A stretch of 64,000 nt of DNA from Pyxidicoccus trucidator (GCF_010894435.1 NZ_JAAIXZ010000007.1:343339-407338), one strand, 5' to 3'. Shown: positions 50,685-58,463, counted from the first letter of the stretch. Notes: generated by a model not told the origin, from the sequence alone. Made by a program: numbers and translations.

Positions 50685-52796
50685 TTACTCGTCCGTCTGC
50701 ATCGCCTGGAGGGGCGAGACCCGGGTCGCGAGGAACGCGGGATAGAGGGTGGAGATGGCGGACACCACGAGCACGATGACGAAGGCCGCCACCAGGTTGC
50801 CAAGGCTCAGCGTGGGGTACAGCCGGGGACCGGAGAAGAAGAAGTAGAGCGCCTCGTTGTTGGCGGGGATGCCGGCGTTGCCCAGCGCGGCCATGATGCC
50901 GCTGCCAATCAGCGAGCCGCCCGCGCCGAAGACGAGTCCCAGCAGCACCGTCTCCACCAGCACCATGCCCAGCACGAAGGAGCGCTGCGCTCCAATCGCC
51001 CGCATGGTGCCCACCTCGCGCACGCGCTGCAGCGTGGCCATCATCATCGCGTTGTTGATGATGACCAGCGCCACCACGAAGATGATGAAGACGGCGAAGT
51101 AGAGCACCAGCTTCGCCATCAGCACGAACTGGCCGATGATGCCCGCCGCCTGCTGCCAGGACACCACCCGCAGCTTCAGCCCCGCGTCCGTGGCCGACTG
51201 CTTCAGCTCCGCCATCGTCTGCTGGAGCTGCTCCGGGTCCTTGAGAATCACCGCCGCGCTGAGCGCCACGCCCTTCTCGATTTCCTCCTGCGAGTAGACG
51301 CGCGCCGCCAGGTCGTCCCGGCGCAGCGAGCCCAGGGTGCCGTCGAACGCGTCGCTCTCGTCGATGAGGCCCGGCGTGGCGTTGGCCACCAGCGTGTTGC
51401 CGCTGTCCTCGCCGAAGAGGGCGTCCTCGGCATTGGCCCGGTCCACCACCTTCACGGCGCTCGCCTTCTGCATCTCGGCGATCTCCTCCTTCCGGTCCGC
51501 GGTGAGGTAGCCGTACAAGTCACGGAAGGACATCAGGTCCATCAGGTTGATGGCCCCGGCCATCGCCGACTTCTCCAGGCCCTTGAACTGGTAGGTGCCA
51601 TAGATTTTCACGTTGACGCTCTGCACGTAGCCGGTGCGCGTGAAGGCGGTGATGGTGAGGCTGTCACCCAGCCGGATGCGGTACAGCTCCAGCAGGGGCG
51701 CCAGCTCCGAGTAGAACTGCGCGTAGCGGGCGTCGAAGTTGGCGTCGTCGGTGGCGAAGAACTCCGACAGCAGCTTCTCCAGCTTCGGCTCCTGGCTGCC
51801 CAGCAGCTTCTGCAGCCGCTCGGTGGCCAGGCGCGTCTTGATGGGGTCCAGCTGGAAGAGGATTTCCCGCGTCTGCGTCTGGTTCTCCTTCACCCAGCGC
51901 TGCAGCTGCGGGTCCGTGGCGATGAGCTTCTGGTTGAGGTCCCTCGCCTGCTTGATGTTGTCCAGCCGCAGCGCCGTCTTCAGCTTGAGGAAGTTCTCGT
52001 AGAAGAACTTGGACAGCAGCATTCCGCGCTTGCCCTGGGGAACGGCCTGGCCGTCCACCAGCTCCATGCGGTCGAAGGTGCGCTGGAAGGCGTCCAGGTC
52101 CGTGCCCGCGTAGCGCATGTCGAGCAGGTCTCCGTCCGGAATCTGCGGGGCGATGCGGTTCTCCAGGAACTCCAGCGAGCCGAACGGGTCCTGGTCGAAG
52201 GCGTCCCAGAACGCGTCCGTGCGCGCCCGGGCGAGCGCCTCCACCTCGGCCGGGTCCTGGGCCGCGTCGCTCAGGAGCGCCCGCGCCTTGGCGTTCTGCT
52301 CCTCGATGAGCGACACCATCTGCCGCACGTGCGCCTTGACGCTGTCGATGCTCTCGCGCAGGGCCGGCGTCTCGCCGCCCTCCGCGCGCTTCTTGTACAA
52401 GTCACGCATGCGGGCGAGCGTCAGGTCCACCGTGTTGCCCGAGGAGATGAGCGCGCCGCTGGTGCCCATGGGCACCACCGTCTTCACGTTGGGGTGCTTC
52501 TCCAGCACCGGTTTGATTCGGCTGAAGTCGTCGAGCGCCGCCAGGTCCGGCTCGCCGGCCATGCCGCCGTAGAGGGCCAGCTCGTCCTTGGACTCGTCCG
52601 AGTACACCTGGAGGTGCCCCGCCACGCTGCCGATGATGCTGCGGCTCATGGCGCTGTCCATGCTGTCCAGCAGCGCGCCGCCCACCACCACGAGCAGCGT
52701 GCCCAGGAAGATGATGCCGCCGATGAGCAGGTTGATCTTGCTGGTGAACAGGTTGCGGAACGCCACCTGCAACAGCAGCCGGAAATGCCCTCCCAT
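50685..52796 (-). CDS. FtsX-type ABC permease with enlarged periplasmic domain
   Basis: A 703-residue permease. One N-terminal helix (NLLIGGIIFLGTLLVVVGGA) and three C-terminal helices (~557-582, 606-636, 664-690) follow the FtsX plan, with REVGTMRAIGAQRSF as coupling motif. The periplasmic part is ~500 residues instead of the usual ~220; the extra sequence (~120-345) is rich in charged helices (RMRDLYKKRAEGG, FWDAFDQDPFGSLEF, PIKTRLATERLQKLL). An EDALFGED stretch at 457-464 echoes motifs in the barrel protein of the same operon. One base separates its start codon from the ATPase stop. Confidence 0.9.
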   Translation of the reverse strand: MGGHFRLLLQVAFRNLFTSKINLLIGGIIFLGTLLVVVGGALLDSMDSAMSRSIIGSVAGHLQVYSDESKDELALYGGMAGEPDLAALDDFSRIKPVLEKHPNVKTVVPMGTSGALISSGNTVDLTLARMRDLYKKRAEGGETPALRESIDSVKAHVRQMVSLIEEQNAKARALLSDAAQDPAEVEALARARTDAFWDAFDQDPFGSLEFLENRIAPQIPDGDLLDMRYAGTDLDAFQRTFDRMELVDGQAVPQGKRGMLLSKFFYENFLKLKTALRLDNIKQARDLNQKLIATDPQLQRWVKENQTQTREILFQLDPIKTRLATERLQKLLGSQEPKLEKLLSEFFATDDANFDARYAQFYSELAPLLELYRIRLGDSLTITAFTRTGYVQSVNVKIYGTYQFKGLEKSAMAGAINLMDLMSFRDLYGYLTADRKEEIAEMQKASAVKVVDRANAEDALFGEDSGNTLVANATPGLIDESDAFDGTLGSLRRDDLAARVYSQEEIEKGVALSAAVILKDPEQLQQTMAELKQSATDAGLKLRVVSWQQAAGIIGQFVLMAKLVLYFAVFIIFVVALVIINNAMMMATLQRVREVGTMRAIGAQRSFVLGMVLVETVLLGLVFGAGGSLIGSGIMAALGNAGIPANNEALYFFFSGPRLYPTLSLGNLVAAFVIVLVVSAISTLYPAFLATRVSPLQAMQTDE

Positions 52797-52797
52797 G

Positions 52798-53538
52798 TCA
52801 GTGACTCCCCGCGGCCATGGCCCGCTGCGCCTCGGTGGCGCTGAGGCGGTCCAAAATCTTCCCGTCCGCCAGGCGCCACACGGCGTTGGCGTGGTTCATC
52901 ACCTTGGCGTCGTGGGTGGAGAAGATGAAGGTGGTGCCCTCCTTCTGGTTGAGCTCCTTCATCAGGTCGATGATGTGCTGGCCCGTCACCGAGTCGAGGT
53001 TGGCGGTGGGCTCGTCCGCCAGCACCAGCTGGGGCCGGGTGACGAGCGCGCGCGCCACCGCCACGCGCTGGCGCTGGCCGCCGGACAGCTCGTTGGGCCG
53101 GTGCTTCGCGTGGCTCGCCAGCCCCACCTGCTCCAGCAGCTGCATGACGCGCTCGCGGCGCTGGGCCTTGTCCAGCTTGCGCTGGAGCAGCAGCGGGAAC
53201 TCCACGTTCTGGAAGACGCTGAGCACCGACACCAGGTTGAAGCTCTGGAAGATGAAGCCGATGGTGTGCAGGCGCAGGTCGGTGAGCTGCCGCTCGCTGA
53301 GCTGCTTGGTGTCCTGGCCGGCCACGCTCACCACGCCGGTGGTGGCGGTGTCCACGCAGCCGATGAGGTTGAGCAGCGTCGTCTTGCCGCTGCCGGACGG
53401 GCCGGCGATGGAGATGAACTCTCCCGGGTGCACCTGGAGGTCCACGCCGCGGAGCGCGGGCACGACGACCTTGCCCAGGGTGTAGTCCTTGGTCACGTTC
53501 GTGATGGAGACGATGGGGGACTTCGCTGCGGCGTTCAT
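52798..53538 (-). CDS. LolD/MacB-type ABC transporter ATPase
   Basis: A 246-residue ATPase with Walker A GPSGSGKTT (46-54), Q-loop FQSFN, signature LSGGQRQRVAVARAL, Walker B LVLADEPTANLD and H-loop STHD. The DEPTANLDSVTG form and length place it with LolD/MacB/FtsE ATPases that drive FtsX-type permeases. It is preceded by the regulator gene (ATGA overlap) and followed by both permeases. Start 53538 was chosen over an in-frame 53601 because of that overlap and the family N-terminus. Confidence 0.93.
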   Translation of the reverse strand: MNAAAKSPIVSITNVTKDYTLGKVVVPALRGVDLQVHPGEFISIAGPSGSGKTTLLNLIGCVDTATTGVVSVAGQDTKQLSERQLTDLRLHTIGFIFQSFNLVSVLSVFQNVEFPLLLQRKLDKAQRRERVMQLLEQVGLASHAKHRPNELSGGQRQRVAVARALVTRPQLVLADEPTANLDSVTGQHIIDLMKELNQKEGTTFIFSTHDAKVMNHANAVWRLADGKILDRLSATEAQRAMAAGSH

Positions 53539-54032
53539 GCGGTGCGTCCTTTCGGAGCCTTGGAAGTGCGGCCGGGGCGGGTGGCGCGGGAGGCGCGCCA
53601 ACGCTCGGCGATGCCGGCCATCTCGGCCAGATAGAAATCACAGAACTCGGCGGCCTCGCGCAGGTGCGGCTTGGCGGCGAGGTGCGGCGTGGCCAGGGCA
53701 CTCTGGCACACCCGGACGAAGGCCTTCATCGCATCCTCCGCGGTGTGCAGCCGGCTCTCCCAGCCCTCGGAGCTGATGACGTAGTAGTGCTGCCGGTCGC
53801 CCGGCACGCTGGCCGGCTCCACCAGCCCCATGGCCATGCAGGCGCGGATGTTGGTGGACACGGAGGCGGCGCTCACCTTGAGCAGCTCGGCGATGCGCTT
53901 GAGCGACAGCGGCTCCTCGGCGAGCATCAGCAGCGCGTGGATGCGCCCGCCGATGCGCGTGCCCCCCTGCCGTTCGAAGTGCAGCCCCATCGCCTCGATG
54001 AAGCGGTGCTCGGCGGCGCCCAGCTCCGTCAT
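53535..54032 (-). CDS. GbsR/MarR-type transcriptional regulator
   Basis: A 165-residue winged-helix DNA-binding protein, first gene of the export operon. The helix-turn-helix is LSLKRIAELLKVSAASVSTN (~43-62), with RACMAMGLVEPASVPGDRQH forming the wing; a C-terminal dimerisation helix pair follows, ending in a basic tail. It resembles GbsR-type MarR regulators, which control osmolyte or envelope transport. A strong inverted repeat 83-116 bases upstream of its start is the likely operator, so autoregulation of the operon is probable; the inducer is unknown. Confidence 0.85.
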   Translation of the reverse strand: MTELGAAEHRFIEAMGLHFERQGGTRIGGRIHALLMLAEEPLSLKRIAELLKVSAASVSTNIRACMAMGLVEPASVPGDRQHYYVISSEGWESRLHTAEDAMKAFVRVCQSALATPHLAAKPHLREAAEFCDFYLAEMAGIAERWRASRATRPGRTSKAPKGRTA

Positions 54033-54114
54033 GCCCGGTCTCCGTGCCCCCCCGCCCGGGCCTCGCGCTGCTCGCGCGGGCGGGGCCCTGGAAGGCACGC
54101 CGGCATGTAGTGGA

Positions 54115-54148
54115 TTCAGTTCATTCAGTCAAGACTGAACGGACTGAA
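54115..54148. promoter_or_regulatory. 34-bp inverted repeat, likely operator of the export operon
   Basis: TTCAGTTCATTCAGTC and its near-complement GACTGAACGGACTGAA flank a central AA (14 of 16 positions match). Each half contains TTCAGT twice, so two dimers could bind side by side. It lies upstream of the MarR-type gene in an unusually AT-rich patch and is the natural binding site for that regulator. A promoter reading left should overlap it, but I cannot place -35/-10 boxes with certainty. Confidence 0.7.
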
Positions 54149-54210
54149 GCAGCTGAACACAGTGGCGCCGGAAGTGTGTCACGGAGGGGCGTCGCCCTGG
54201 CCCGGAAACG

Positions 54211-54247
54211 GAAAGGGCCCGCGGCCATTTTGGCCGTGGGCCCTTTC
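54211..54247 (-). terminator. Strong hairpin after the acidic secreted-protein gene
   Basis: GAAAGGGCCCGCGGCCA pairs with TGGCCGTGGGCCCTTTC over a TTT loop, a 17-bp stem with a single mismatch. It lies 70 bases after the stop of the leftward gene ending at 54317, so it most likely terminates that transcript and insulates the export operon promoter. On the minus strand CGTTTCC follows; there is no real T-run. Confidence 0.7.
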
Positions 54248-54316
54248 GCTTCCCCGCGTGGGGGAGGGTGGTCTGTCACGGGCGTGTGTCCGTGCTCCTT
54301 CCGGTGTGGGTTGGCC

Positions 54317-54961
54317 TCAGCGCGTGTCGCTGTCGGCGCCCGTGTCGGGGTTCATGGTGTCGTCACCGGAGCCGCCCATGCCGGGGTCGGTGGCCGGAGG
54401 CGCCTCCATGCCCTTGTCCTCCTCGAGCCCGGTGCCCTGGTTGATGGACGAGTCGGGCGCCATCATGTCCTCGGAGCCCGAGCCGCCGGTGCCGGACATG
54501 GAGATGCTCTTGGCGATGTTGTCCGTCTCCTTCACCTCGTAGCTGGCGCGGATCTCCTGGCCCACCTGCAGGTCCTTGGAGCGCTTGAGGTTCGGGTCGC
54601 TGAACTGGGTGCTCTTGTCCACCTTCAGCGGCACCACCGCGCCCTGCATGTCCACCCAGACCATCTTCGAGTCGGCCTTGACGACCTTGCCCGTCAGCTC
54701 CTTCTGGCCCATGGCGGCGCCCGAGCCTCCCATGGCCGGGTCCTGCTGCACGGCGCCCGAGCCGCCCATGGCCGGGTCCTGGGTGGCGGTGTCGTGCTGC
54801 ATGCTGCTGTCCTGCGGCAGGCTCTCGCTACCTGCGGCGCCGGCGCCTCCCTGCGCGGAGGACGGGTCCTGCTGTGGCGGCTTGTTCTTGTCGTCGTTCG
54901 CGAGGGCGGCGCCCGAGCCGAGCAGTGCGATGGTCGCGAAAACCCCAACCAGCTTCTTCAT
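54317..54961 (-). CDS. Exported acidic Met/Gly/Ser-rich protein
   Basis: A 214-residue protein with a signal peptide (LVGVFATIALLGSGAALA). Low-complexity Gln/Asp/Gly/Ser segments surround one compact domain (~88-155, KELTGKVVKADSKMVWVDMQ and QVGQEIRASYEV), which looks like a small OB/SH3-type beta-barrel. The QDPAMGGSGA unit occurs twice in tandem (~61-82), and a related DPGMGGSGDD occurs near the end. It is probably periplasmic or secreted. The function is unknown; a separate transcript is suggested by the downstream hairpin. Confidence 0.65.
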   Translation of the reverse strand: MKKLVGVFATIALLGSGAALANDDKNKPPQQDPSSAQGGAGAAGSESLPQDSSMQHDTATQDPAMGGSGAVQQDPAMGGSGAAMGQKELTGKVVKADSKMVWVDMQGAVVPLKVDKSTQFSDPNLKRSKDLQVGQEIRASYEVKETDNIAKSISMSGTGGSGSEDMMAPDSSINQGTGLEEDKGMEAPPATDPGMGGSGDDTMNPDTGADSDTR

Positions 54962-55222
54962 GGAGCTTCTCCTGTGTGAGTGCGGCGGAGGGCGTGCGGG
55001 CCACTCCGTTGCGGAAAACCTAGGTGCGGGGGTGGAAGTGGACAGGGCTTGCAGGGCAGTCCGGTGGAGTGCCTGTTCCCTCCTCGGCCGGTGGGACGTG
55101 GAGTGTCATCCCCACTTGAAGAAGGGGGGCTGCTTGAAGGGGACAGGGCTTTTCCCCTACCGTCCCGGGTCCAGTGCCCATCGGCCGTACGGCCGCTGGC
55201 CCGACAGGAGACCTGCTCCGCA

Positions 55223-55504
55223 ATGCCCCCGTCCTCCAAGCCTTCCACCCCGGCCCCGGCCCCGGAGCTGCCCGCGCCCTCCTATCCCGCTGTCGAGTCC
55301 CTCCTCGAGGCGACCCCGGTGGACGACGTCCGCGCCTTCTTCGCTCCGGTGAAGGCCGGCCTCGCCGAGCTCAAGGGCCCCAAGGTGGAGCAGGGCAAGA
55401 AGGCGCAGGCCGCCATCGCCCGTGCCGAGGAGCTGCTGGAGCTGCTCGTGGACACCCGCGAGCGCATGCTGGCCGAGGCCAAGGGCAGCAAGGGTCGCCG
55501 CTAA
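55223..55504 (+). CDS. Small helical hypothetical protein
   Basis: A 93-residue protein with a Pro/Ala-rich N-terminus followed by helices (YPAVESLLEATPVDDVRAFF, AQAAIARAEELLELLVDTRE) and a basic C-terminal tail (AKGSKGRR). There is no signal peptide. It lies just upstream of the sigma-54 promoter of the secretion locus, on the same strand but before that promoter, so it is not necessarily part of the system. No family is recognised. Confidence 0.6.
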   Translation: MPPSSKPSTPAPAPELPAPSYPAVESLLEATPVDDVRAFFAPVKAGLAELKGPKVEQGKKAQAAIARAEELLELLVDTRERMLAEAKGSKGRR

Positions 55505-55535
55505 GTATCAGGAATGACACGGGTTTTCAGGGCGG

Positions 55536-55549
55536 GGCAGCTTTTTTGC
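55536..55549 (+). promoter_or_regulatory. Sigma-54 (-24/-12) promoter of the type III secretion locus
   Basis: GGCAGCTTTTTTGC has GG and GC exactly ten bases apart with the TTTGC core of the -12 element, matching the RpoN consensus TGGCAC-N5-TTGC(A/T). Transcription would begin near 55560, about 15 bases before the ATG at 55575. Control by an enhancer-binding protein is therefore expected; no such gene is in the window. Confidence 0.7.
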
Positions 55550-55574
55550 CTGGATCAGGAAACCCGGGGCCCGC

Positions 55575-56249
55575 ATGGCCGATAATACGAGGGAGAGCAT
55601 CCGGAACATTGGGGATCTCTACCCTTTCCGCTGGCAGCAGCGCCTGGAGGAAGCAATGGCGAAGATCGACAACATGATGGGCCCGAACGTGCGTCTCTCG
55701 ACCAACGTGACGACGGCGCGGCAGACGCCGCAGACGGGCTTTGGCGCCCGGCTGCAGAACGGACTCAACAGCGCGGCGGGCGCGGTCGGCGCCGGCGTGG
55801 GCGCGGTGGCCGGCATGATTCCGGGCGGGCAGATTGTGTCCGCCGCGGTCTCGTCCATGCACACCTTCTCCAGCACCAGCGGCTCCGGCATGGCCGGCGC
55901 GCCGTACGCCGGTGTCATGGGCACGGCGGTCGCGCCGATGGGCGGCGGCATGGGTGGCGGAATGGGCGGCGGCGCGGCGTCCATGATGTCCGGCTCGGCC
56001 GGCATCTCCGTGGGCGGCGGCGTGGCGGGCGGCATCGGCGGCACGCCGACGTCGGGTGTTGGCGCCAACGCCAGCCCCACCGACACCGTGAACGGCAGCT
56101 TCTCGCTGAACAAGATGGCCGAGGAGAACTCCAAGCTCCTCAACCTGCAGGCCGCCATCCAGCAGGAGTCGCAGACCTTCACCGCGATTTCCAACGTGAT
56201 GAAGTCGCGGCACGATTGCATCAAGAACTCCATCAGCAACGTCCGCTAG
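55575..56249 (+). CDS. Type III secretion needle- or filament-like protein
   Basis: A 224-residue protein, first of the secretion operon. It has an N-terminal helical part (~1-50), a hydrophobic Gly/Ala/Met-rich centre (~65-160, with GGGMGGGMGGG) and a C-terminal helix (LLNLQAAIQQESQTFTAISN followed by VMKSRHDCIKNSISNVR). That helix follows the pattern of T3SS needle subunits (SN..K...D.....I.N.R at the end), but the protein is about three times the usual needle length and has no Sec signal. It is the best candidate for the needle or a secreted filament/translocator; identity is uncertain. Confidence 0.5.
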   Translation: MADNTRESIRNIGDLYPFRWQQRLEEAMAKIDNMMGPNVRLSTNVTTARQTPQTGFGARLQNGLNSAAGAVGAGVGAVAGMIPGGQIVSAAVSSMHTFSSTSGSGMAGAPYAGVMGTAVAPMGGGMGGGMGGGAASMMSGSAGISVGGGVAGGIGGTPTSGVGANASPTDTVNGSFSLNKMAEENSKLLNLQAAIQQESQTFTAISNVMKSRHDCIKNSISNVR

Positions 56250-56330
56250 AGCGCGGCGAGCCACCTCCGACGGGTCCGGGAGCGGCGCCGCTCCCTGTCC
56301 CGGCGGACGCGGAAAGGAAGAGCGAAGTCC

Positions 56331-56762
56331 ATGGCGGAGAGCTCGGAGATTTCGAACAGCCTCGTCCCCGTCGGGCGCCAGCAGGCCATGGTCCTGCTGG
56401 AGACCGGCTACCTGTGGTTGGACATGGGCCACTTCGACAAGGCCCGGGACGTCTTTGCCGGGGCCGCGGCGCTGATGCCGAAGAGCGAGGTTCCGCAGCT
56501 GGGGCTGGGCGCGGTGGAGTTCGCGCAGGGCCGCCACGACAAGGCACTGCAGGCCTACCGCTCGGCGCAGCGGCTGGCGCCCCAGGCCGCGTTGCCTCGC
56601 GCCCACGCGGGCGAGGCGCTACTGTTCATGGGGAAGGTGCCCGAGGCCCTCAAGGAGCTGAAGGCCGCCATGGACCTGGAGCCGGACGGTGATGCCGCGA
56701 AGCTGGCTCAGTCGCTCATCCAGGCGAAGGAGGCAGGAATCCTGCCTCCGGCCAAGAAGTAG
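56331..56762 (+). CDS. TPR-type type III secretion chaperone
   Basis: A 143-residue cytosolic protein made of three TPR-like repeats: MVLLETGYLWLDMGHFDKAR, EVPQLGLGAVEFAQGRHDKA and AHAGEALLFMGKVPEALKEL, with an Ala-rich C-terminal helix. Size, repeat number and position match LcrH/SycD or SctG-class chaperones that keep translocators or needle subunits soluble before export. Its neighbour at 55575 is the likely client. Confidence 0.75.
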   Translation: MAESSEISNSLVPVGRQQAMVLLETGYLWLDMGHFDKARDVFAGAAALMPKSEVPQLGLGAVEFAQGRHDKALQAYRSAQRLAPQAALPRAHAGEALLFMGKVPEALKELKAAMDLEPDGDAAKLAQSLIQAKEAGILPPAKK

Positions 56763-56781
56763 AAGACGGGAGGAGAAGGCG

Positions 56782-57177
56782 ATGGCTGTCGGTGGCGTGG
56801 GACGAGGGGGTGGCAAGGGGCGTGCCGGTGGCGCGAAGGGCGCTGCTGGCGCCGCGCCGGCGGCGGGTGCGAGCTTTGGCGGCAAGGTGGACAAGGCCGA
56901 GTCTCTTGTCGGTCCCTCGGGTCTGGTAGGCTCCAGCAACGTCCAGGGCCCCCAGGCTGCGGACCCGGTCGCCGCCCAGGCGGTGGCCATTGCCCGGAAG
57001 CTGAAGAACGGGGGCTTCAAGAGCAAGGAGGAGGCGACGAAGGCACTCGTCGCCGAAATCCTGAAGGAGAAGCTCCGCATGAAGTCCTCCTCCCTCACGA
57101 GCAAGATCTCCGATGCGCTGCAGGATGATCCGCGGCTGAACCAGGTTCTCGAGCGGCTGTGGTCCAAGGCCGAGTGA
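56782..57177 (+). CDS. Small basic protein of the secretion operon
   Basis: A 131-residue protein with a Gly/Ala/Lys-rich N-terminus (~1-60) and a folded helical C-terminus (IARKLKNGGFKSKEEATKAL, LKEKLRMKSSSLTSKISDAL). No signal peptide is present. The ATG has GGGAGGAG upstream, and the next gene starts eight bases after its stop, so it belongs to the operon. It could be a secreted regulator or a chaperone partner; I do not recognise the family. Confidence 0.6.
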   Translation: MAVGGVGRGGGKGRAGGAKGAAGAAPAAGASFGGKVDKAESLVGPSGLVGSSNVQGPQAADPVAAQAVAIARKLKNGGFKSKEEATKALVAEILKEKLRMKSSSLTSKISDALQDDPRLNQVLERLWSKAE

Positions 57178-57184
57178 GCTGCGC

Positions 57185-58021
57185 TTGGCTCTGGGCGACG
57201 ACAGGAAGGTCATCCTCGAGAAGTACGGGCCCTACGTCCGGTCGCTGGCTGCGACTGTGCGCAAGCAGTTCAACGCCCAGCTCGAGCTGGATGAGCTGGT
57301 GGCCTACGGACAGATAGGCCTCCTGGAGGCCGCGGAGCGGTTCGACCCGAAGGTGGGCGCCAACTTCCTCACCTTCGCGCACTACCGCATCAAGGGCGCC
57401 ATCTTCGACGGCCTGCGGAAGATGGGAATCCTGCGGGGCTCGGATGCCCGCACGGCCTTCGCGGGGGAGCGGGCGGCGGCGTACCTGGGAAATCTTTCGG
57501 ACCGCGAGTCGGGAGCAGGCAACCGCGGCAGCTCTTTTGACGATGATGTCAGTGACATCTCGGATGCGGTGGCCGGGCTCGCGATGGTGTTCGCGACGAG
57601 CCTGGAAGGGGCGGACACGGCGGGCTACACCGACGAGTCGCTGCCGGTGGACGTCCGGATGGAGCTGGAGCAGACGAAGAACCGAGTGCGGGCGGCGATA
57701 GAGAAGCTCCCGGAGAAGGAGAAGAAGCTCCTCCAGGGGTACTACTTCCAGGGAAGGACCCTGGAAGAGGCGGGCGCGGAGATTGGGCAGTCGAAGAGCT
57801 GGGCGTCGCGGCTGCATGCGCGCGCCATCGACCGGCTCAAGGAACTTTTGAACGAGGAGGAGGAACTGCCTCCTTCCCCGACAGATGCAAGGAGGGTCTC
57901 ACATGGCGGGTCCGATGGCCGGGGTCTCCGCGGCGCAGGTGGCGCAGCAGAAGCTGCAAGACCAGGGCGCCCAGCAGACGAACAAGCAGGGAGCGTCGAA
58001 GTTCGACGGAGTTCTCGCTGA
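57185..58021 (+). CDS. FliA/WhiG-class (sigma-28 family) RNA polymerase sigma factor
   Basis: A 278-residue sigma factor. Region 2 is clear (YGPYVRSLAATVRKQ, ELDELVAYGQIGLLEAAERF, NFLTFAHYRIKGAIFDGLRK), the region 3 part is divergent and acidic (~100-145), and region 4 is intact (LPEKEKKLLQGYYFQGRTLE, AEIGQSKSWASRLHARAIDR). The start appears to be TTG at 57185. The last ~40 residues (after LLNEEEE) are out-of-frame sequence over the start of sctI, giving a 119-base overlap; the functional protein probably ends in practice near 57870. In this operon it likely drives secretion genes, replacing an AraC-type activator. Confidence 0.82.
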   Translation: MALGDDRKVILEKYGPYVRSLAATVRKQFNAQLELDELVAYGQIGLLEAAERFDPKVGANFLTFAHYRIKGAIFDGLRKMGILRGSDARTAFAGERAAAYLGNLSDRESGAGNRGSSFDDDVSDISDAVAGLAMVFATSLEGADTAGYTDESLPVDVRMELEQTKNRVRAAIEKLPEKEKKLLQGYYFQGRTLEEAGAEIGQSKSWASRLHARAIDRLKELLNEEEELPPSPTDARRVSHGGSDGRGLRGAGGAAEAARPGRPADEQAGSVEVRRSSR

Positions 58022-58463
58022 CAAGGCCCAGGGGGCGGGCCAGGTGGACGCCACCCAGGGCGTGAACAAGGCCCAGGCCGCGCAGGCCACCCAGAAGGCG
58101 GACGCCGTCCGCCAGGTGGAGACCGTCAACAAGACGGAGAAGGCCGCCCTCAACAAGGTGAACGTCGCGGGCCAGGAGCCCATGACGGCCAAGGGCGCCG
58201 AGCCCGTGGCCGCCAAGGCCGAGACGGCCAAGACGTCCAAGGCCGGCGACATGATGACGCAGGTGGTGGGCGACCTGGAGAAGGGTCAGCTCAACCTGGA
58301 GAAGATCATCTCCCAGGCCTCCAGCGGGAAGCAGTTCTCCAACGCCGAGCTGCTCTCCCTCCAGGCGTCCATGTACCAGTACACCCAGCAGCTCGACCTG
58401 ACGTCCAAGGTGGTGGAGAAGGCGACCACCGGCCTCAAGGACGTCGTCAAGACGCAGGTCTAG
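57903..58463 (+). CDS. sctI: Type III secretion inner-rod protein SctI
   Basis: A 186-residue protein with a Gln/Ala/Lys-rich N-terminal half and a conserved C-terminal ~45 residues: FSNAELLSLQASMYQYTQQL then DLTSKVVEKATTGLKDVVKT. That is the YscI/PrgJ pattern (LLxLQ, then SKVV.KATxGL..LV), which forms the inner rod connecting the export gate to the needle. The N-terminal half is longer than in the animal-pathogen proteins. The start is ATG 57903 with AGGAGG nearby. A strong hairpin follows, before sctJ. Confidence 0.85.
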   Translation: MAGPMAGVSAAQVAQQKLQDQGAQQTNKQGASKFDGVLADKAQGAGQVDATQGVNKAQAAQATQKADAVRQVETVNKTEKAALNKVNVAGQEPMTAKGAEPVAAKAETAKTSKAGDMMTQVVGDLEKGQLNLEKIISQASSGKQFSNAELLSLQASMYQYTQQLDLTSKVVEKATTGLKDVVKTQV

